From NCBI RefSeq assembly GCF_037154075.1, contig NZ_JBANRJ010000001.1, positions 186,001 to 250,000 of the forward strand: DNA of 64,000 bases, read 5' to 3'. Position numbers and translations under genes: made by a program. The stretch comes from Sphingobium aromaticiconvertens. Lineage in GTDB: Bacteria > Pseudomonadota > Alphaproteobacteria > Sphingomonadales > Sphingomonadaceae. This document shows, one piece after another, positions 8,308-18,115 of the stretch (the first letter of the stretch is position 1; each line of letters opens with the position of its first letter). The notes under the pieces were generated by a model, which searched no databases, was not told where the DNA came from, and saw only the letters and a list, made by a program, of their open reading frames with translations.

Positions 8308-9711
8308 ATGTCAGGACTCACGAAACCCATGAAGACCGCTTTCCTGCAGGGCGCCGTTGCGCTCGGCGCCATTGCCCTCATTCCCGCCACCACCGCCGCA
8401 CTCGCGGATGCGGAGGGCAGCAGTTACAAGGCGCTCGACGAATTCATGGACGTGTTTCAGAAAGTCCGCACCGACTATGTCGAAAAGGTCGACGATGAAA
8501 AGCTGATCAAGGGCGCGATTGACGGCATGCTCGCCAGCCTCGATCCGCACAGCAGCTTCCTTGATGCGCGCGATTTCCAGAATCTGCGGACCCAGACAGA
8601 GGGCAGCTATGGCGGCCTTGGCCTGTCGGTCACGCAGGAGGATGGCGCGGTCAAGGTGATCGCCCCGACCCAGGATACGCCCGCCTATCGCGCGGGCATC
8701 AAGTCGGGCGATTATATTACCCATCTGGACGGCCAGCTCATCTATGGCGGCACGCTGGACGAGGCGGTCGACAAGATGCGCGGCGCGCCCGGCACGTCGA
8801 TCAAGCTGACCATCGTGCGCACCGGCCGCGACAAGCCGATCGAACTGACCCTCACGCGCGAGATCATCCAGATCAAGCCGGTGAAATGGGAAGTGAAGAA
8901 CGGCATCGGCGTCATCAACATCGTCAGCTTCTCCGCCAATACCGGCGCGGACGTGAAGTCGGCGATCCGCAGCATCGACAAGTCGCTGGGCCACAAGCCG
9001 ACCGGCTATATACTCGACCTGCGCTCCAACCCCGGCGGCCTGCTGGACGAGGCGGTGACGACCAGCGACGTATTCCTGGAACGCGGCGAAATCGTATCGC
9101 AGCGCGGCCGCCAGAAGGGCGATGTGGAACGCTATTATGCCAAGCCCGGCGACGATGCGAAGGGCCTGCCGGTCATTGTGCTGGTCGACAGTGGATCGGC
9201 GTCGGCGTCGGAGATCGTCGCGGGCGCGTTGCAGGACCAGCATCGCGCTCTGGTGATGGGCGAGCGCAGCTTCGGCAAGGGCAGCGTGCAGACCATGTTG
9301 CCGCTCAGCAATACCACGGCGCTCAAGCTGACGACCGCGCGTTACTATACGCCATCGGGCCGCTCGGTGCAGGAGGGCGGGATCGAGCCGGACATTCGTG
9401 TGCCGCAGATTTCCGACCCCGATTACAAGAACCGGCCTAAATTCCGCGAAAGCGACCTGCGCCGCCACCTCATCAACGAGATAAAGGTGGATGACAAAAC
9501 GCTGGAAGAGGACACGAAGGAAGACCCCCGCTTCGCCATGTCAGCGGAGGAGCTGAAGAAGAAGGGAATTGAGGACTTCCAGCTCGACTATGCGCTGAGG
9601 ACGATCGGGCGGCTGGCGGCCAAGCCCGGCGCCATGGTGGCCCAAGCCGCGCCGGCTCCCACACCGGCATCCTCGCCCAAGCCCGCGGCGCGCAAGCCCG
9701 CGACGCATTGA
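8308..9711 (+). CDS. ctpA: S41 family carboxyl-terminal processing peptidase (CtpA-like)
   Basis: About 467 residues. The start at 8308 or at 8329 (MKTAFLQGAVALG) both give a signal peptide ending near ALADAEG; neither has a strong ribosome site. Domains: N-terminal helical part (DEFMDVFQKVRTDYVEKV), a PDZ domain (about 90-175) and the S41 core. The catalytic Ser is in VDSGSASASE and the Lys in GERSFGKGSVQT, the Ser-Lys dyad of the family. A Pro/Ala-rich tail follows. It is a periplasmic protease trimming murein hydrolases or lipoproteins. The divergent nadD-envC operon and this gene share the spacer 8161-8307. Confidence 0.93.
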   Translation: MSGLTKPMKTAFLQGAVALGAIALIPATTAALADAEGSSYKALDEFMDVFQKVRTDYVEKVDDEKLIKGAIDGMLASLDPHSSFLDARDFQNLRTQTEGSYGGLGLSVTQEDGAVKVIAPTQDTPAYRAGIKSGDYITHLDGQLIYGGTLDEAVDKMRGAPGTSIKLTIVRTGRDKPIELTLTREIIQIKPVKWEVKNGIGVINIVSFSANTGADVKSAIRSIDKSLGHKPTGYILDLRSNPGGLLDEAVTTSDVFLERGEIVSQRGRQKGDVERYYAKPGDDAKGLPVIVLVDSGSASASEIVAGALQDQHRALVMGERSFGKGSVQTMLPLSNTTALKLTTARYYTPSGRSVQEGGIEPDIRVPQISDPDYKNRPKFRESDLRRHLINEIKVDDKTLEEDTKEDPRFAMSAEELKKKGIEDFQLDYALRTIGRLAAKPGAMVAQAAPAPTPASSPKPAARKPATH

Positions 9712-9720
9712 TCCAGACGG

Positions 9721-10200
9721 ATGAAGCCTCTTGTTCTGGCCCGCGCGCTAGCGCTGGCGACACCGCTGGTCCTGCTGGGCGGCGCTTACGCCTTCCAATA
9801 TCTGGGCAGGCTGCATCCGTGCGAGATGTGCTGGTGGCAACGCTATCCGCATATGGTGGCGATCCCGTTGGCGCTGATGGCCTATGCCGCCCAGTCACAA
9901 CGACGGATCAGCGGACTATTCACCGGATTGGCGGCGGGCGCCATCGCCATCAGCGGCCTCATCGGCCTGTTTCATGCCGGGGTCGAATATGGCTGGTGGG
10001 AAGGGTTGACCGCCTGTTCGACCGCCCTTGGCAGCGGCGGCGGCGATATTCTTAAGTCGATCATGGCCGCACCCATCACCCGATGCGATGTCGCCCCCTG
10101 GTCGCTGCTGGGCATTTCGATGGCCGGCTATAATGGCCTCTTGTCGGTCGGCGCGGCGATCGCCATCTTTGTCCTGCTGGGCAAGAGGAGCCGCGCATGA
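9721..10200 (+). CDS. dsbB: Disulfide bond formation protein B family
   Basis: 159 residues with four membrane helices. The first periplasmic redox pair is CEMC in LHPCEMCWWQRYPHMVA; the second pair is the two cysteines of GLTACSTALGSG and APITRCDVAPW. DsbB reoxidises DsbA and passes electrons to ubiquinone. It starts nine bases after ctpA and overlaps the Coq7 gene by four bases (ATGA), so the three are probably one transcript. Confidence 0.93.
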   Translation: MKPLVLARALALATPLVLLGGAYAFQYLGRLHPCEMCWWQRYPHMVAIPLALMAYAAQSQRRISGLFTGLAAGAIAISGLIGLFHAGVEYGWWEGLTACSTALGSGGGDILKSIMAAPITRCDVAPWSLLGISMAGYNGLLSVGAAIAIFVLLGKRSRA

Positions 10201-10754
10201 ACAGGAAACCCAAGGATTTCCCGTGCCCCGGAAAACGGGCCGACACCGTGGATCGCGCCTCCATGCTGCGCGTCGATCAGGCGGGCGAATATGGCGCGAC
10301 GCGCATCTATGCCGGGCAACTGGCGGTGATGGGCGACCGGCATCCCTTTGGCCGCATCATCGCGGGCATGGCGGCGCAGGAAGAGCGGCACCGTCAGCAT
10401 TTCGATGCGATGCTGACAGCGCGTGGCGTGCGCCCGACCGCTCTGCAACCGATCTGGAATGTTGCGGGCTTCGCGCTGGGCGCGGTGACGGCGGCGATCG
10501 GTCCGAAGGCGGCGATGGCCTGCACCGCCGCGATCGAAACCGAAATCGACCGCCACTATGAAGAGCAATTGCACGCACTGGGCAACCAGGACCCGGAACT
10601 AAGCGAGAGCATCGCGGATTTCCAGGCAGAGGAGGTCGAGCATCGTGAAGCCGCCCTTGCCCATGGAGCGGAACAGGCGCCCGCCTATCCGCTGCTGTCA
10701 GGTGCGATCCGTCTGGGCTGCCGCGCTGCCATCGCGCTGTCGAAGCGTATTTGA
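10197..10754 (+). CDS. coq7: Demethoxyubiquinone hydroxylase (Coq7 family)
   Basis: 185 residues of a ferritin-like di-iron hydroxylase. The ligands are visible as E in VDQAGEYGATRIY, ExxH in QEERHRQHF, E in AIETEIDRHY and ExxxH in FQAEEVEHREAAL. It hydroxylates demethoxyubiquinone in ubiquinone synthesis. It overlaps dsbB by four bases, which fits a shared link to the quinone pool. Confidence 0.95.
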   Translation: MNRKPKDFPCPGKRADTVDRASMLRVDQAGEYGATRIYAGQLAVMGDRHPFGRIIAGMAAQEERHRQHFDAMLTARGVRPTALQPIWNVAGFALGAVTAAIGPKAAMACTAAIETEIDRHYEEQLHALGNQDPELSESIADFQAEEVEHREAALAHGAEQAPAYPLLSGAIRLGCRAAIALSKRI

Positions 10755-10765
10755 GGATGTTCGAA

Positions 10766-11308
10766 ATGATGAAGAGCCTGACGATCGCCGCCGCCCTGAT
10801 GCTGGGCACCGCCGCGCCCGTGCTGGCCCAAACACCGGCGGAGGTGGCTCCGACCGCTACGACCACAAGTGAGTCAGAGCGCGTCAATCTGGTCATCGTC
10901 TATGGCGACGACCCCTGCCCACAATCGCCCAACAGTGATGATATCGTCGTGTGCGCGCGCAAGGGTGAGGAAGAACGTTATCGCATACCCGAGCCGCTGC
11001 GGGGCGATCCTAATCAGCCCTCCCATCAAGCGTGGGGCGAACGGGTGCGGTCTATGGAATATGTCGGCGCGCAAGGGACAGAGAGCTGCTCACCCGTCGG
11101 CGGCGGCGGCGCGACCGGCTGCTTCACCAAACTCGCACGGCAGGCCAAGGCCGAACGGCAGCAGGCCGACAATGCCAGTTGGAAGGATCTGGTCGAGGCG
11201 GAGCGCGGTCGGCGCCTGTCCACCATCGACAAGGATTCCGAGGCGATCGAAGCACGGGTGAAGAAAGAGGAAGCGGCCGAGAAGCAGGCAACGCCGCCGC
11301 AACCATGA
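10766..11308 (+). CDS. Secreted hypothetical protein, first of two tandem paralogues
   Basis: 180 residues from ATG at 10766 (GAGG eight bases upstream; TTG at 10751 and ATG at 10757 are in the same frame). A signal peptide ends at PVLAQTPAE. The mature part has the motif IVYGDDPCPQSPNSDDIVVC, then ARKGEEERYRIPEPLR, four cysteines in total, and a charged helical C-terminal third (about 125-180). The gene at 11445 repeats the same motif. It overlaps the coq7 end region by context only and is probably cotranscribed. Family not recognised; seems sphingomonad-specific. Confidence 0.8.
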   Translation: MMKSLTIAAALMLGTAAPVLAQTPAEVAPTATTTSESERVNLVIVYGDDPCPQSPNSDDIVVCARKGEEERYRIPEPLRGDPNQPSHQAWGERVRSMEYVGAQGTESCSPVGGGGATGCFTKLARQAKAERQQADNASWKDLVEAERGRRLSTIDKDSEAIEARVKKEEAAEKQATPPQP

Positions 11309-11444
11309 ATGGGCCAAACCATAAACCGGCATCGCCGCGCTGACGGATAGGGAAAGAGCGCGGCGTCTAGGAAAAAAGGGGACGTTCGATATTTGCCGCC
11401 GGTCATCTTCGGTTCACGCCGCTATCGGCAGAAAGACAGTCCTC

Positions 11445-11831
11445 ATGCGCGCTTCCCTCCCCCTATTGCTCCTTGGCCCGCTGCTAATCGCAGCCACCCC
11501 GGCTCGCGCCGAAGCACCACAACGCATCTTCAACCTGATTGTCTATGGTGACGATGCCTGCCCCAAGGCAGAAGGGGACGAGATCGTCGTCTGCGCGCGC
11601 AAGCCAGAATCCGAACGCTATCGCATCCCCAAGAAGCTGCGCGAAAAGCCGGCCGTGTCGGGCGGTCCCGGCTGGGGTAGCCAGGTGGCGACCATGGAGA
11701 ATGTGCAGCGGCAGACCCTGCCCGGCAGTTGTTCGGCAATCGGCAGCAACGGGTTCACCGGCTGCACGGCCAAGATGCTGCAACAATGGTTCGCCGAACG
11801 ACGGATGCAGGAGTCGGCTGGGATTCCCTGA
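11445..11831 (+). CDS. Secreted hypothetical protein, second tandem paralogue
   Basis: 128 residues; signal peptide ending TPARAEA. It shares with the upstream gene the core LIVYGDDACP, DEIVVCARKPESERYRIP, KKLRE and a later pair of cysteines (GSCSAIG, TGCTAKM), but lacks the charged helical tail. The gap of 136 bases suggests its own promoter. The two arose by duplication and diverged mainly outside the cysteine core. Function unknown. Confidence 0.8.
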   Translation: MRASLPLLLLGPLLIAATPARAEAPQRIFNLIVYGDDACPKAEGDEIVVCARKPESERYRIPKKLREKPAVSGGPGWGSQVATMENVQRQTLPGSCSAIGSNGFTGCTAKMLQQWFAERRMQESAGIP

Positions 11832-11888
11832 GTTGTTTTCAGATCGTCCTGACGAAAATCAGGATTCATTTGCTCTACCGTAGCGCGC

Positions 11889-14606
11889 TTACCCGCTATT
11901 CCGCAAAGCCGTGGCGATCGCGTTGATCGACAACTCGATACCTTCCTTGATCCGCGGATCATCTTCCCCCGCACGATGCCGCTTGAGCAATTCCACCTGC
12001 AACAGGTTGAGCGGTTCGATATAGGGCAGGCGCAGCCGGATCGATGTGTCAAGCGCCGGGCTTTTCTCCAGCAGGCGGCTTTGACCCGTTGCAGCGAGCA
12101 GCCCGTCATGGGCCATGGCCCAGCCTTCCTTGATCCGCCCGAACATCTTCGCTCCAGCCTCCTGATCCTCGACCAGCGGCAGGTAGCGCGCGGCGATGCC
12201 CAGGTCCGACTTGGCCAACACCATTTCCAGATTGGCGAGCGCCGACTTCAGGAACGACCAGCTTTGCGCCATGTCGGCCAGCAGCGCCTTGTCCTCAAAC
12301 GCTGCAAGCGCATGACCAACGCCATACCAGCCCGGCAGCATGACGCGCGCCTGCGCCCAACTAAACACCCATGGAATGGCGCGCAGATCCTCGATCGCAT
12401 CGCTCTTGGTCCGGCTGGCGGGCCGCGAGCCGATCTTGAGACCCGCAATTTCCTGAATCGGGGTCAACTGGCGGAAGAAGGTCTTAAACCCCTCCGTCCC
12501 GTAAACAAGGTCGCGATAGGCGGCGAAAGCGGTGTTTGACAGCTCGTCCATCGCGCCGGCAAAACGCGCCGCGTCCCGGTCCGAAATCCCCTCTGGCTCC
12601 AGACTGGCAAGGAGCGTCGCGCTGGTCATCGCCTCCAGATTGACGGCGGCGACGTCGCGGGTGCCGAACTTGGCGGCGATCACCTCGCCCTGCTCGGTGA
12701 TGCGGATGCGGCCCTGCACACTGCCCTTGGGCTGCGCCTGAATGGCCGCAAAAGCGGAACCGCCACCGCGCCCGACCGCGCCGCCGCGACCATGGAATAA
12801 TTGCATCGCCGTACCCGCTTCAGCGAACACCGGCTCCAGCGCCTTGCTCGCCTTGAACAGGCTCCAGGTGGAGGTGATATAGCCGCCATCCTTGTTGCTG
12901 TCGGAATAGCCGATCATCACTTCCTGATGGCCGCGCGCCTTCACCACGCCCGCAATTTCGGGCAGCCCGAAATAGGCGGACATGATCTTGGGCGCAGCCT
13001 CAAGATCGGCGATCGTCTCGAACAGCGGGATCGACATGATCGCAGCATGGGGCGGCTTGCCCTGTTCGGTCGCGCGCCACAGCCCTGCCTCTTTCAGCAG
13101 GATGTTGACCTCCAGCATGTCGGACACGCTTTCAGCCTTGGAGATGATATAATGGGTGATGCACTGAGGGCCGTAAGTACGCTGCGCCTGCGCGGCCGCA
13201 TGAACGATAGCCAGTTCCGACGCCGTCTCCTCCGAATAAGCGGCAAAGCGCGATCCCAGCGGTCGATTATTGCCCAACTCCCGGCGCAGCAGAGCAATGC
13301 GCGCATATTCGTCGAGCGCGGCATAGTCCGCCTCTACCCCAGCAACCTTCAGCAACTCGGCAACCACCCGTTCATGCACGTCGCTGTTCTGGCGCATGTC
13401 CAGCGTGGCGAGGTGGAAACCGAACGTCTCCACCGCGCGGATCAGGCGCCCCAGCGCCCCGCCGGAGGACAGTGCCCCATCGCCTTCGCTTGCCAAACCC
13501 TGGGCGATGGTGACGAGGTCATGGCGGAGGTCGGCGGGCATGGCATAGGCCTCGCCCTTCAGGCTGGACGGGCGCGGTGGCTGCCCACCGGTCAGCTTGA
13601 CATAGGTCGCGGCCAGACGGGCATAGATGCCCGAAATCGCGCGGCGATAGGGTTCATCCTGGCGGCTGGGGCTATTGTCACCGCTGCCTTCGGCCAGATT
13701 CAGCACCGCCTGCGGCACATGGGCCAGTTCGGTCGAGAGTGACAGTTCCGCGCCCAATGCGTGCAACGCGTCGAGATAATAGGCCAGCGCTGCCTGACCG
13801 CCCCGCGAAAGCGCGAATTCCAGTTGCGGCGCCTGCACGAAGGGATTGCCATCGCGATCGCCGCCAATCCACGACCCGACGCGCAGAAAGCTCTGTGGCC
13901 GCGCGCCCAATACCCGCTCCCAGCGCCCGTAAAGGGCAGGCAGAACCGGCAGGAAAGTGTCGCGGAAATAGGTGAGAACATTCTCAATCTCATCGGCCAC
14001 GAATAGTTTTTCGCGGCGCAGCGGCCGGGTCTGCCACAGCAGCGCGATCTGACGACAAATGGCTTCGTCGATCTTCTCGCCATCCTCCGTCTCTGTGCGG
14101 CCGGTGTCTTTCAGCAGCATGAGGTCGGCGATGCGGTTCTTGTGATCGATCATGCTCTTGCGCCGCACCTCGGTCGGGTGAGCGGTGAGTACCGGTACAA
14201 TCAGTGAATCGGACAGCAGCGCCAGCACCGCATCGCGGCTGATGCCGTGCGATTCCAGCCGCGCGAGGGCAGAGGCGACATCCGCACCCGGCTCCGCCTC
14301 CACGCCCTGTCGATCCTCCGCCAGATTGGCGAGCATCGAGAAGAGCATGAACCCGCGCACGAAGGACAAGGTGTCGTCGAGGCTGAGCGCCCCCAAACCG
14401 GTATCGACCAAATCCGCGCCATCCACGCCACGCGCGCGATCGACCGAGGCAGAGCGGATATATTCGGTCTGGCGGTAAAGATGCTCGCCGCCATAGGCCC
14501 GGATGACATCGCCCAGCAGCCGGCCAAGAAAACGGATATCAGGGTTTTGCGTTATCGCCGGAGCGGTCGCCTGCTGGGATGCGGTAGCCATGTCCACATG
14601 CTGCAC
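11889..14606 (-). CDS. ppc: Phosphoenolpyruvate carboxylase
   Basis: 905 residues, normal for the family. Key motifs: VLTAHPTEVRRKSM (catalytic His, about residue 145), GYSDSNKDGGYITSTW (about 560) and FHGRGGAVGRGGG (the mobile catalytic loop, about 595). It carboxylates PEP to oxaloacetate to refill the citric acid cycle. The C-terminus ends in NAIATALRNSG, as in E. coli Ppc. ATG at 14606 or 14591 could start it. It is convergent with the secreted paralogue at 11831. Confidence 0.97.
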   Translation of the reverse strand: MQHVDMATASQQATAPAITQNPDIRFLGRLLGDVIRAYGGEHLYRQTEYIRSASVDRARGVDGADLVDTGLGALSLDDTLSFVRGFMLFSMLANLAEDRQGVEAEPGADVASALARLESHGISRDAVLALLSDSLIVPVLTAHPTEVRRKSMIDHKNRIADLMLLKDTGRTETEDGEKIDEAICRQIALLWQTRPLRREKLFVADEIENVLTYFRDTFLPVLPALYGRWERVLGARPQSFLRVGSWIGGDRDGNPFVQAPQLEFALSRGGQAALAYYLDALHALGAELSLSTELAHVPQAVLNLAEGSGDNSPSRQDEPYRRAISGIYARLAATYVKLTGGQPPRPSSLKGEAYAMPADLRHDLVTIAQGLASEGDGALSSGGALGRLIRAVETFGFHLATLDMRQNSDVHERVVAELLKVAGVEADYAALDEYARIALLRRELGNNRPLGSRFAAYSEETASELAIVHAAAQAQRTYGPQCITHYIISKAESVSDMLEVNILLKEAGLWRATEQGKPPHAAIMSIPLFETIADLEAAPKIMSAYFGLPEIAGVVKARGHQEVMIGYSDSNKDGGYITSTWSLFKASKALEPVFAEAGTAMQLFHGRGGAVGRGGGSAFAAIQAQPKGSVQGRIRITEQGEVIAAKFGTRDVAAVNLEAMTSATLLASLEPEGISDRDAARFAGAMDELSNTAFAAYRDLVYGTEGFKTFFRQLTPIQEIAGLKIGSRPASRTKSDAIEDLRAIPWVFSWAQARVMLPGWYGVGHALAAFEDKALLADMAQSWSFLKSALANLEMVLAKSDLGIAARYLPLVEDQEAGAKMFGRIKEGWAMAHDGLLAATGQSRLLEKSPALDTSIRLRLPYIEPLNLLQVELLKRHRAGEDDPRIKEGIELSINAIATALRNSG

Positions 14607-14653
14607 CGCAGCACCGAAACGGTCAAGCGATTCCGCCCTCCGTGAAAACGATT

Positions 14654-16555
14654 TCAGGCGACCTTGAGCGCCACGATCAATCGGCCAAATTCCTCTTGCA
14701 ACTGTTCCGCGCGCTGGCGCACGGCAGCGCCTTGCTCACGCGTTTGCGCGGCGGCCTCCGCCGTCTGGCGCAGCGCGGCTGATATGGCGCCCACGGCGTG
14801 GTCGGCAGCGCCCGCGTCCAGCGCCACCGAATGAGATACCCTCTGTATATCCTCGACCGCTTGACGCTGGCGATGCGCGGTTTGCGATACGGTGGAAATC
14901 GCGGCGGCCAGCTTGCCCAGGATTGCGTCGACGGATCCGACCAGTGCGAATGTGCGTTCGGCGGCCTGTTCGATACCATCGACGCGGGCATGGATGTCCC
15001 GCGTGGTCTGGGCGGTCTGACCCGCGAGCGCCTTCACCTCGTTGGCGACGATCACGAAGCCGCGCCCTGCCTCACCAGCACGGGCCGCCTCGATCGTGGC
15101 GTTGAGCGCAAGCAGGTTGGTCTGACCAGTAATGTCGGCGATCAGGGTCGCGGCCTCGTTCACTGACGCCACATGGTGGCGTAGATTGTCATTGGCCTCG
15201 CGCGCCTGCGCGGACTGCCCGCTGGCCGACTCCGCCGACGCGCGCAGGTCGTCGGCGGAGGCCGTGAAATGGCTGATCGAGGCGGTAAGATCGTCGATGG
15301 TCGCGGTAATCGCGCGCGCCGAATGAGCGGTTTCCCGCACCCGATCGACCACCGTCCCGGCATGGCCGCGCTGCGCCGTTATGCAATCCAGCGTATCATC
15401 TGCACTCGCTTCGAGCGCACTTGCGGTATCGAGCATCTGCCGCACCAGTGCCGCCATCGACTGTTCCAGCGCAGCGGCGATCTCCCGCCCGTTGCGCCGC
15501 AATTCCTCTTCATGCCGTCGCTGGTCGCGCGCCGCCTGTTCCGCGCTGGTGGCGAGCGCCTGACGTGAGGCTTCTGCCTGCACCAGCGCACCCTCGGCCC
15601 TTGCAGCAGCGGCGCGTGCCTCTCCCTCCGCCGCGCGGGCCGTCTTCGCAGACAGTCGCAGCGCCCGATAGGCCCGCATCAGGCGATGCGCCAGCCAGGC
15701 CGACATGATGATGAACGTCAGAAAGATGATGACGATGGCGGGCAATATGCTGCGGAACGCCCCCCGGCCTGCCCCGGCACTACGCCATTCGACGCGCCCC
15801 AGCGAACGCCCCAGCGGATCTTCGATCTGGGCGCTGTGCCACCCGGATGCAATCGCGCCCTTTGCCCAGCGAAGCGACAAATCATAGGGTTGCCCCATCG
15901 CTGCCAGACTGCGCTGGTCGATATGCTTCACCATGACCAGATAGCGAATGTCGGTCTGCGGCATCTGCACCGTTGGCGTCCAGGGGGTGATCGCACGCAC
16001 GGCAAAGATGGCCGGTTGTTTTTCGAACCAGCCAAACCCCGTCACGGCATCGGCCGTCCCGAGCGCCTTGCTTCTGCTGGCTGGCAAGCTGCCCAACAGT
16101 CCAGCAACGGCTTCGGGCATCGCGGAACGCAGATTGACTGCCCCATGCCCCTTGCCGTCCTGCACCGCGCGGGCGGCCCAGCGCGTTCTGCCCTGGCGGT
16201 CGATCACGAGGACCGCCATGTCCTCATAGACCAGGGTCTTGTCGGCCCATGCCCGGTCCAGTTCGCCATAAAGGTGAACAACCGCATCATCCCATCGCGC
16301 GGCAGCCACGGCATGGGTACCGAGCGCGCTCTTCTCACGCTGGAGCGCGCCTTCCACCACCCGATGCAAATTGGCATCGGCATTCTGCTCGATCCGGTCG
16401 ACCAGCAGCCAGAGCAATAGCGCCGCACCAATGATCGCGAGCAATATCATCCCAAAAAGCGGCACCATCGTGTCGCTGAGTTCATAGTCGCGCTGCTGCG
16501 CCCTGGGATCATGCCACCGACGGATCAATGCCCGACGGAGCGGATTAAGCTTCAT
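14654..16555 (-). CDS. Methyl-accepting chemotaxis protein with CHASE4-like sensor domain
   Basis: 633 residues. A membrane helix at about 32-52 is followed by a periplasmic CHASE4-like domain ([27 protein letters not shown]-like region) and a second helix at about 265-290. No clear HAMP domain is seen; a coiled coil leads to the signalling hairpin, with [20 protein letters not shown] and [12 protein letters not shown]. It should talk to CheA/CheW in trans. No che genes are nearby, so it is an orphan receptor. It starts 31 bases from the divergent leader frame of the HerA-like gene. Confidence 0.9.
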   Translation of the reverse strand: MKLNPLRRALIRRWHDPRAQQRDYELSDTMVPLFGMILLAIIGAALLLWLLVDRIEQNADANLHRVVEGALQREKSALGTHAVAAARWDDAVVHLYGELDRAWADKTLVYEDMAVLVIDRQGRTRWAARAVQDGKGHGAVNLRSAMPEAVAGLLGSLPASRSKALGTADAVTGFGWFEKQPAIFAVRAITPWTPTVQMPQTDIRYLVMVKHIDQRSLAAMGQPYDLSLRWAKGAIASGWHSAQIEDPLGRSLGRVEWRSAGAGRGAFRSILPAIVIIFLTFIIMSAWLAHRLMRAYRALRLSAKTARAAEGEARAAAARAEGALVQAEASRQALATSAEQAARDQRRHEEELRRNGREIAAALEQSMAALVRQMLDTASALEASADDTLDCITAQRGHAGTVVDRVRETAHSARAITATIDDLTASISHFTASADDLRASAESASGQSAQAREANDNLRHHVASVNEAATLIADITGQTNLLALNATIEAARAGEAGRGFVIVANEVKALAGQTAQTTRDIHARVDGIEQAAERTFALVGSVDAILGKLAAAISTVSQTAHRQRQAVEDIQRVSHSVALDAGAADHAVGAISAALRQTAEAAAQTREQGAAVRQRAEQLQEEFGRLIVALKVA

Positions 16556-16586
16556 CCTGCCAGCAATAGGAGCTGGAAGTTTAAAA

Positions 16587-16661
16587 ATGATGAGTCTGGA
16601 TCAGTTGGATCGCTATGCGCTTGCGTCTGCCCCTGCCGCTGGGCCAAAGGAGGCGGCGTGA
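16587..16661 (+). CDS. Candidate 24-residue leader frame coupled to the HerA-like gene
   Basis: ATG at 16587 (GGAAG about nine bases upstream) opens 24 codons: [20 protein letters not shown] then KEAA and TGA at 16659-16661. The stop overlaps the GTG start of the next gene as GTGA, and the last codons contain that gene's Shine-Dalgarno. This is the usual layout of translational coupling. It might be a regulatory leader or a real small protein. Confidence 0.45.
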   Translation: MMSLDQLDRYALASAPAAGPKEAA

Positions 16662-18115
16662 CCGCCAGCATCGACATAGGAACCGACGGAGCCGGCGCGC
16701 CCGTGCGGATGGACGTGGAGGAACTGCTTGCCACCCGCCTGCTGGTGCAGGGCAATAGCGGGTCGGGGAAATCGCACCTTCTGCGCCGTCTGCTGGAAGA
16801 AAGCGCGGCGCTGGTGCAGCAAGTGGTCATCGACCCGGAAGGCGATTTCGTTACGCTGGCGGACGAATATGGCCATGTCGTGATCGACGCGGGCGACTAC
16901 AGCGAGCGCGAGATCGGCAAGATGGCGACCCGGATTCGCGAACATCGCGCCTCGGTCGTCCTCAGCCTCGAATCGCTTGAAATCGACGCACAGATGAAAT
17001 GCGCCGCAGCCTTCCTCAATGCCCTGTTCGATGCACCGCGCGATCATTGGTATCCTGCGCTGGTGGTGGTGGACGAGGCGCAGATGTTCGCGCCCGCCGC
17101 CGCTGGCGATGTGTCGGACGACGCGCGCCGGGTGTCGCTGGCGGCGATGACCAATTTGATGTGCCGGGGCCGCAAGCGCGGGCTGGCGGGCGTCATCGCC
17201 ACCCAGCGCCTTGCCAAGCTGGCCAAGAATGTCGCGGCGGAGGCGTCCAACTTCCTGATGGGCCGCACCTTCCTGGACATCGACATGGCGCGCGCCGCCG
17301 ATCTGCTGGGCATGGAGCGGCGGCAGGCCGAGCAGATTCGCGACCTGGAGCGCGGACGCTTCCTGGCGCTTGGCCCCGCCATCTGCCGCCGTCCGGTGTC
17401 GGTGCGAATCGGCGCGGTAAAGACCAGCACGCGGGGCGGCACGCACAAGCTGATGCCGCCACCGCCGACCAGCGCCGAACAGTTTCAGACGCTGCTCTTT
17501 GCAGAGATGGAGGAGGACGCCGCCCCGTCCCGCCCCGATCCGCGCCCCGCGCCGGTGCCCGTCGACGACCTGCTTCGATCGCTGTCGGCGGGGCCGTCCA
17601 TCGAGGCGCGACCGGAGGCCCCCGAACTGGAGTTCGCGGATAACGAGCCGGTGATCGTCGGCGTTCTGGAAGATATCCTCGCCGATTGCGCCGATCGCGC
17701 GCCTCCGGCCATCGCAACGCTCTATCAGGATTTCACCGTTCGTTGCCGGATGAAGGGATTGACGCGCGTGCCGATGGACCTTGCCGCCTTCCGCCGCCGC
17801 TTCGCCATGGCGCAGGCGGGGATGACCGACATCCACGATCCACGCTGGGAAGATCCGATGCGCGCCGCCGATCCGCTGCCGGAAGATATGCTGGCCCCCT
17901 TCCTGCTGATTGCGCGGGCGGCGATGCAGGGCCTCCCCTGCCCGGACGACGTGACGCTGGCCCGCGCCTACGGCACCAGTTCGCCGGGCCGGGTGCGGCG
18001 GCTGATCGACTATATGGAGAAGCTGGGCGTGATTGTGGCGCGAACCGATTTCGGTGGACGGCGATCTATCGGCGTCCCCGTTCTGGGCCTCAGCACAGCG
18101 GCGGCGGACGCATGA
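16658..18115 (+). CDS. HerA/VirB4-like P-loop ATPase (DUF87 type)
   Basis: 485 residues from GTG at 16658, chosen because AAAGGAGG stands four bases upstream and sequence before it is not protein-like. Walker A is GNSGSGKS (residues 32-39). A conserved IDPEGDFVTLA follows, the Walker B is ALVVVDEAQMFAP (about 130), and an arginine-rich MCRGRKRGLAGVIATQR sensor block comes after. This pattern is that of HerA-type ATPases acting on DNA or protein. The C-terminal third (about 320-485) is unique and ends in a winged-helix-like region (GRVRRLIDYMEKLGVIVART). It overlaps the phosphatase gene by four bases. Exact role unknown. Confidence 0.82.
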   Translation: MTASIDIGTDGAGAPVRMDVEELLATRLLVQGNSGSGKSHLLRRLLEESAALVQQVVIDPEGDFVTLADEYGHVVIDAGDYSEREIGKMATRIREHRASVVLSLESLEIDAQMKCAAAFLNALFDAPRDHWYPALVVVDEAQMFAPAAAGDVSDDARRVSLAAMTNLMCRGRKRGLAGVIATQRLAKLAKNVAAEASNFLMGRTFLDIDMARAADLLGMERRQAEQIRDLERGRFLALGPAICRRPVSVRIGAVKTSTRGGTHKLMPPPPTSAEQFQTLLFAEMEEDAAPSRPDPRPAPVPVDDLLRSLSAGPSIEARPEAPELEFADNEPVIVGVLEDILADCADRAPPAIATLYQDFTVRCRMKGLTRVPMDLAAFRRRFAMAQAGMTDIHDPRWEDPMRAADPLPEDMLAPFLLIARAAMQGLPCPDDVTLARAYGTSSPGRVRRLIDYMEKLGVIVARTDFGGRRSIGVPVLGLSTAAADA

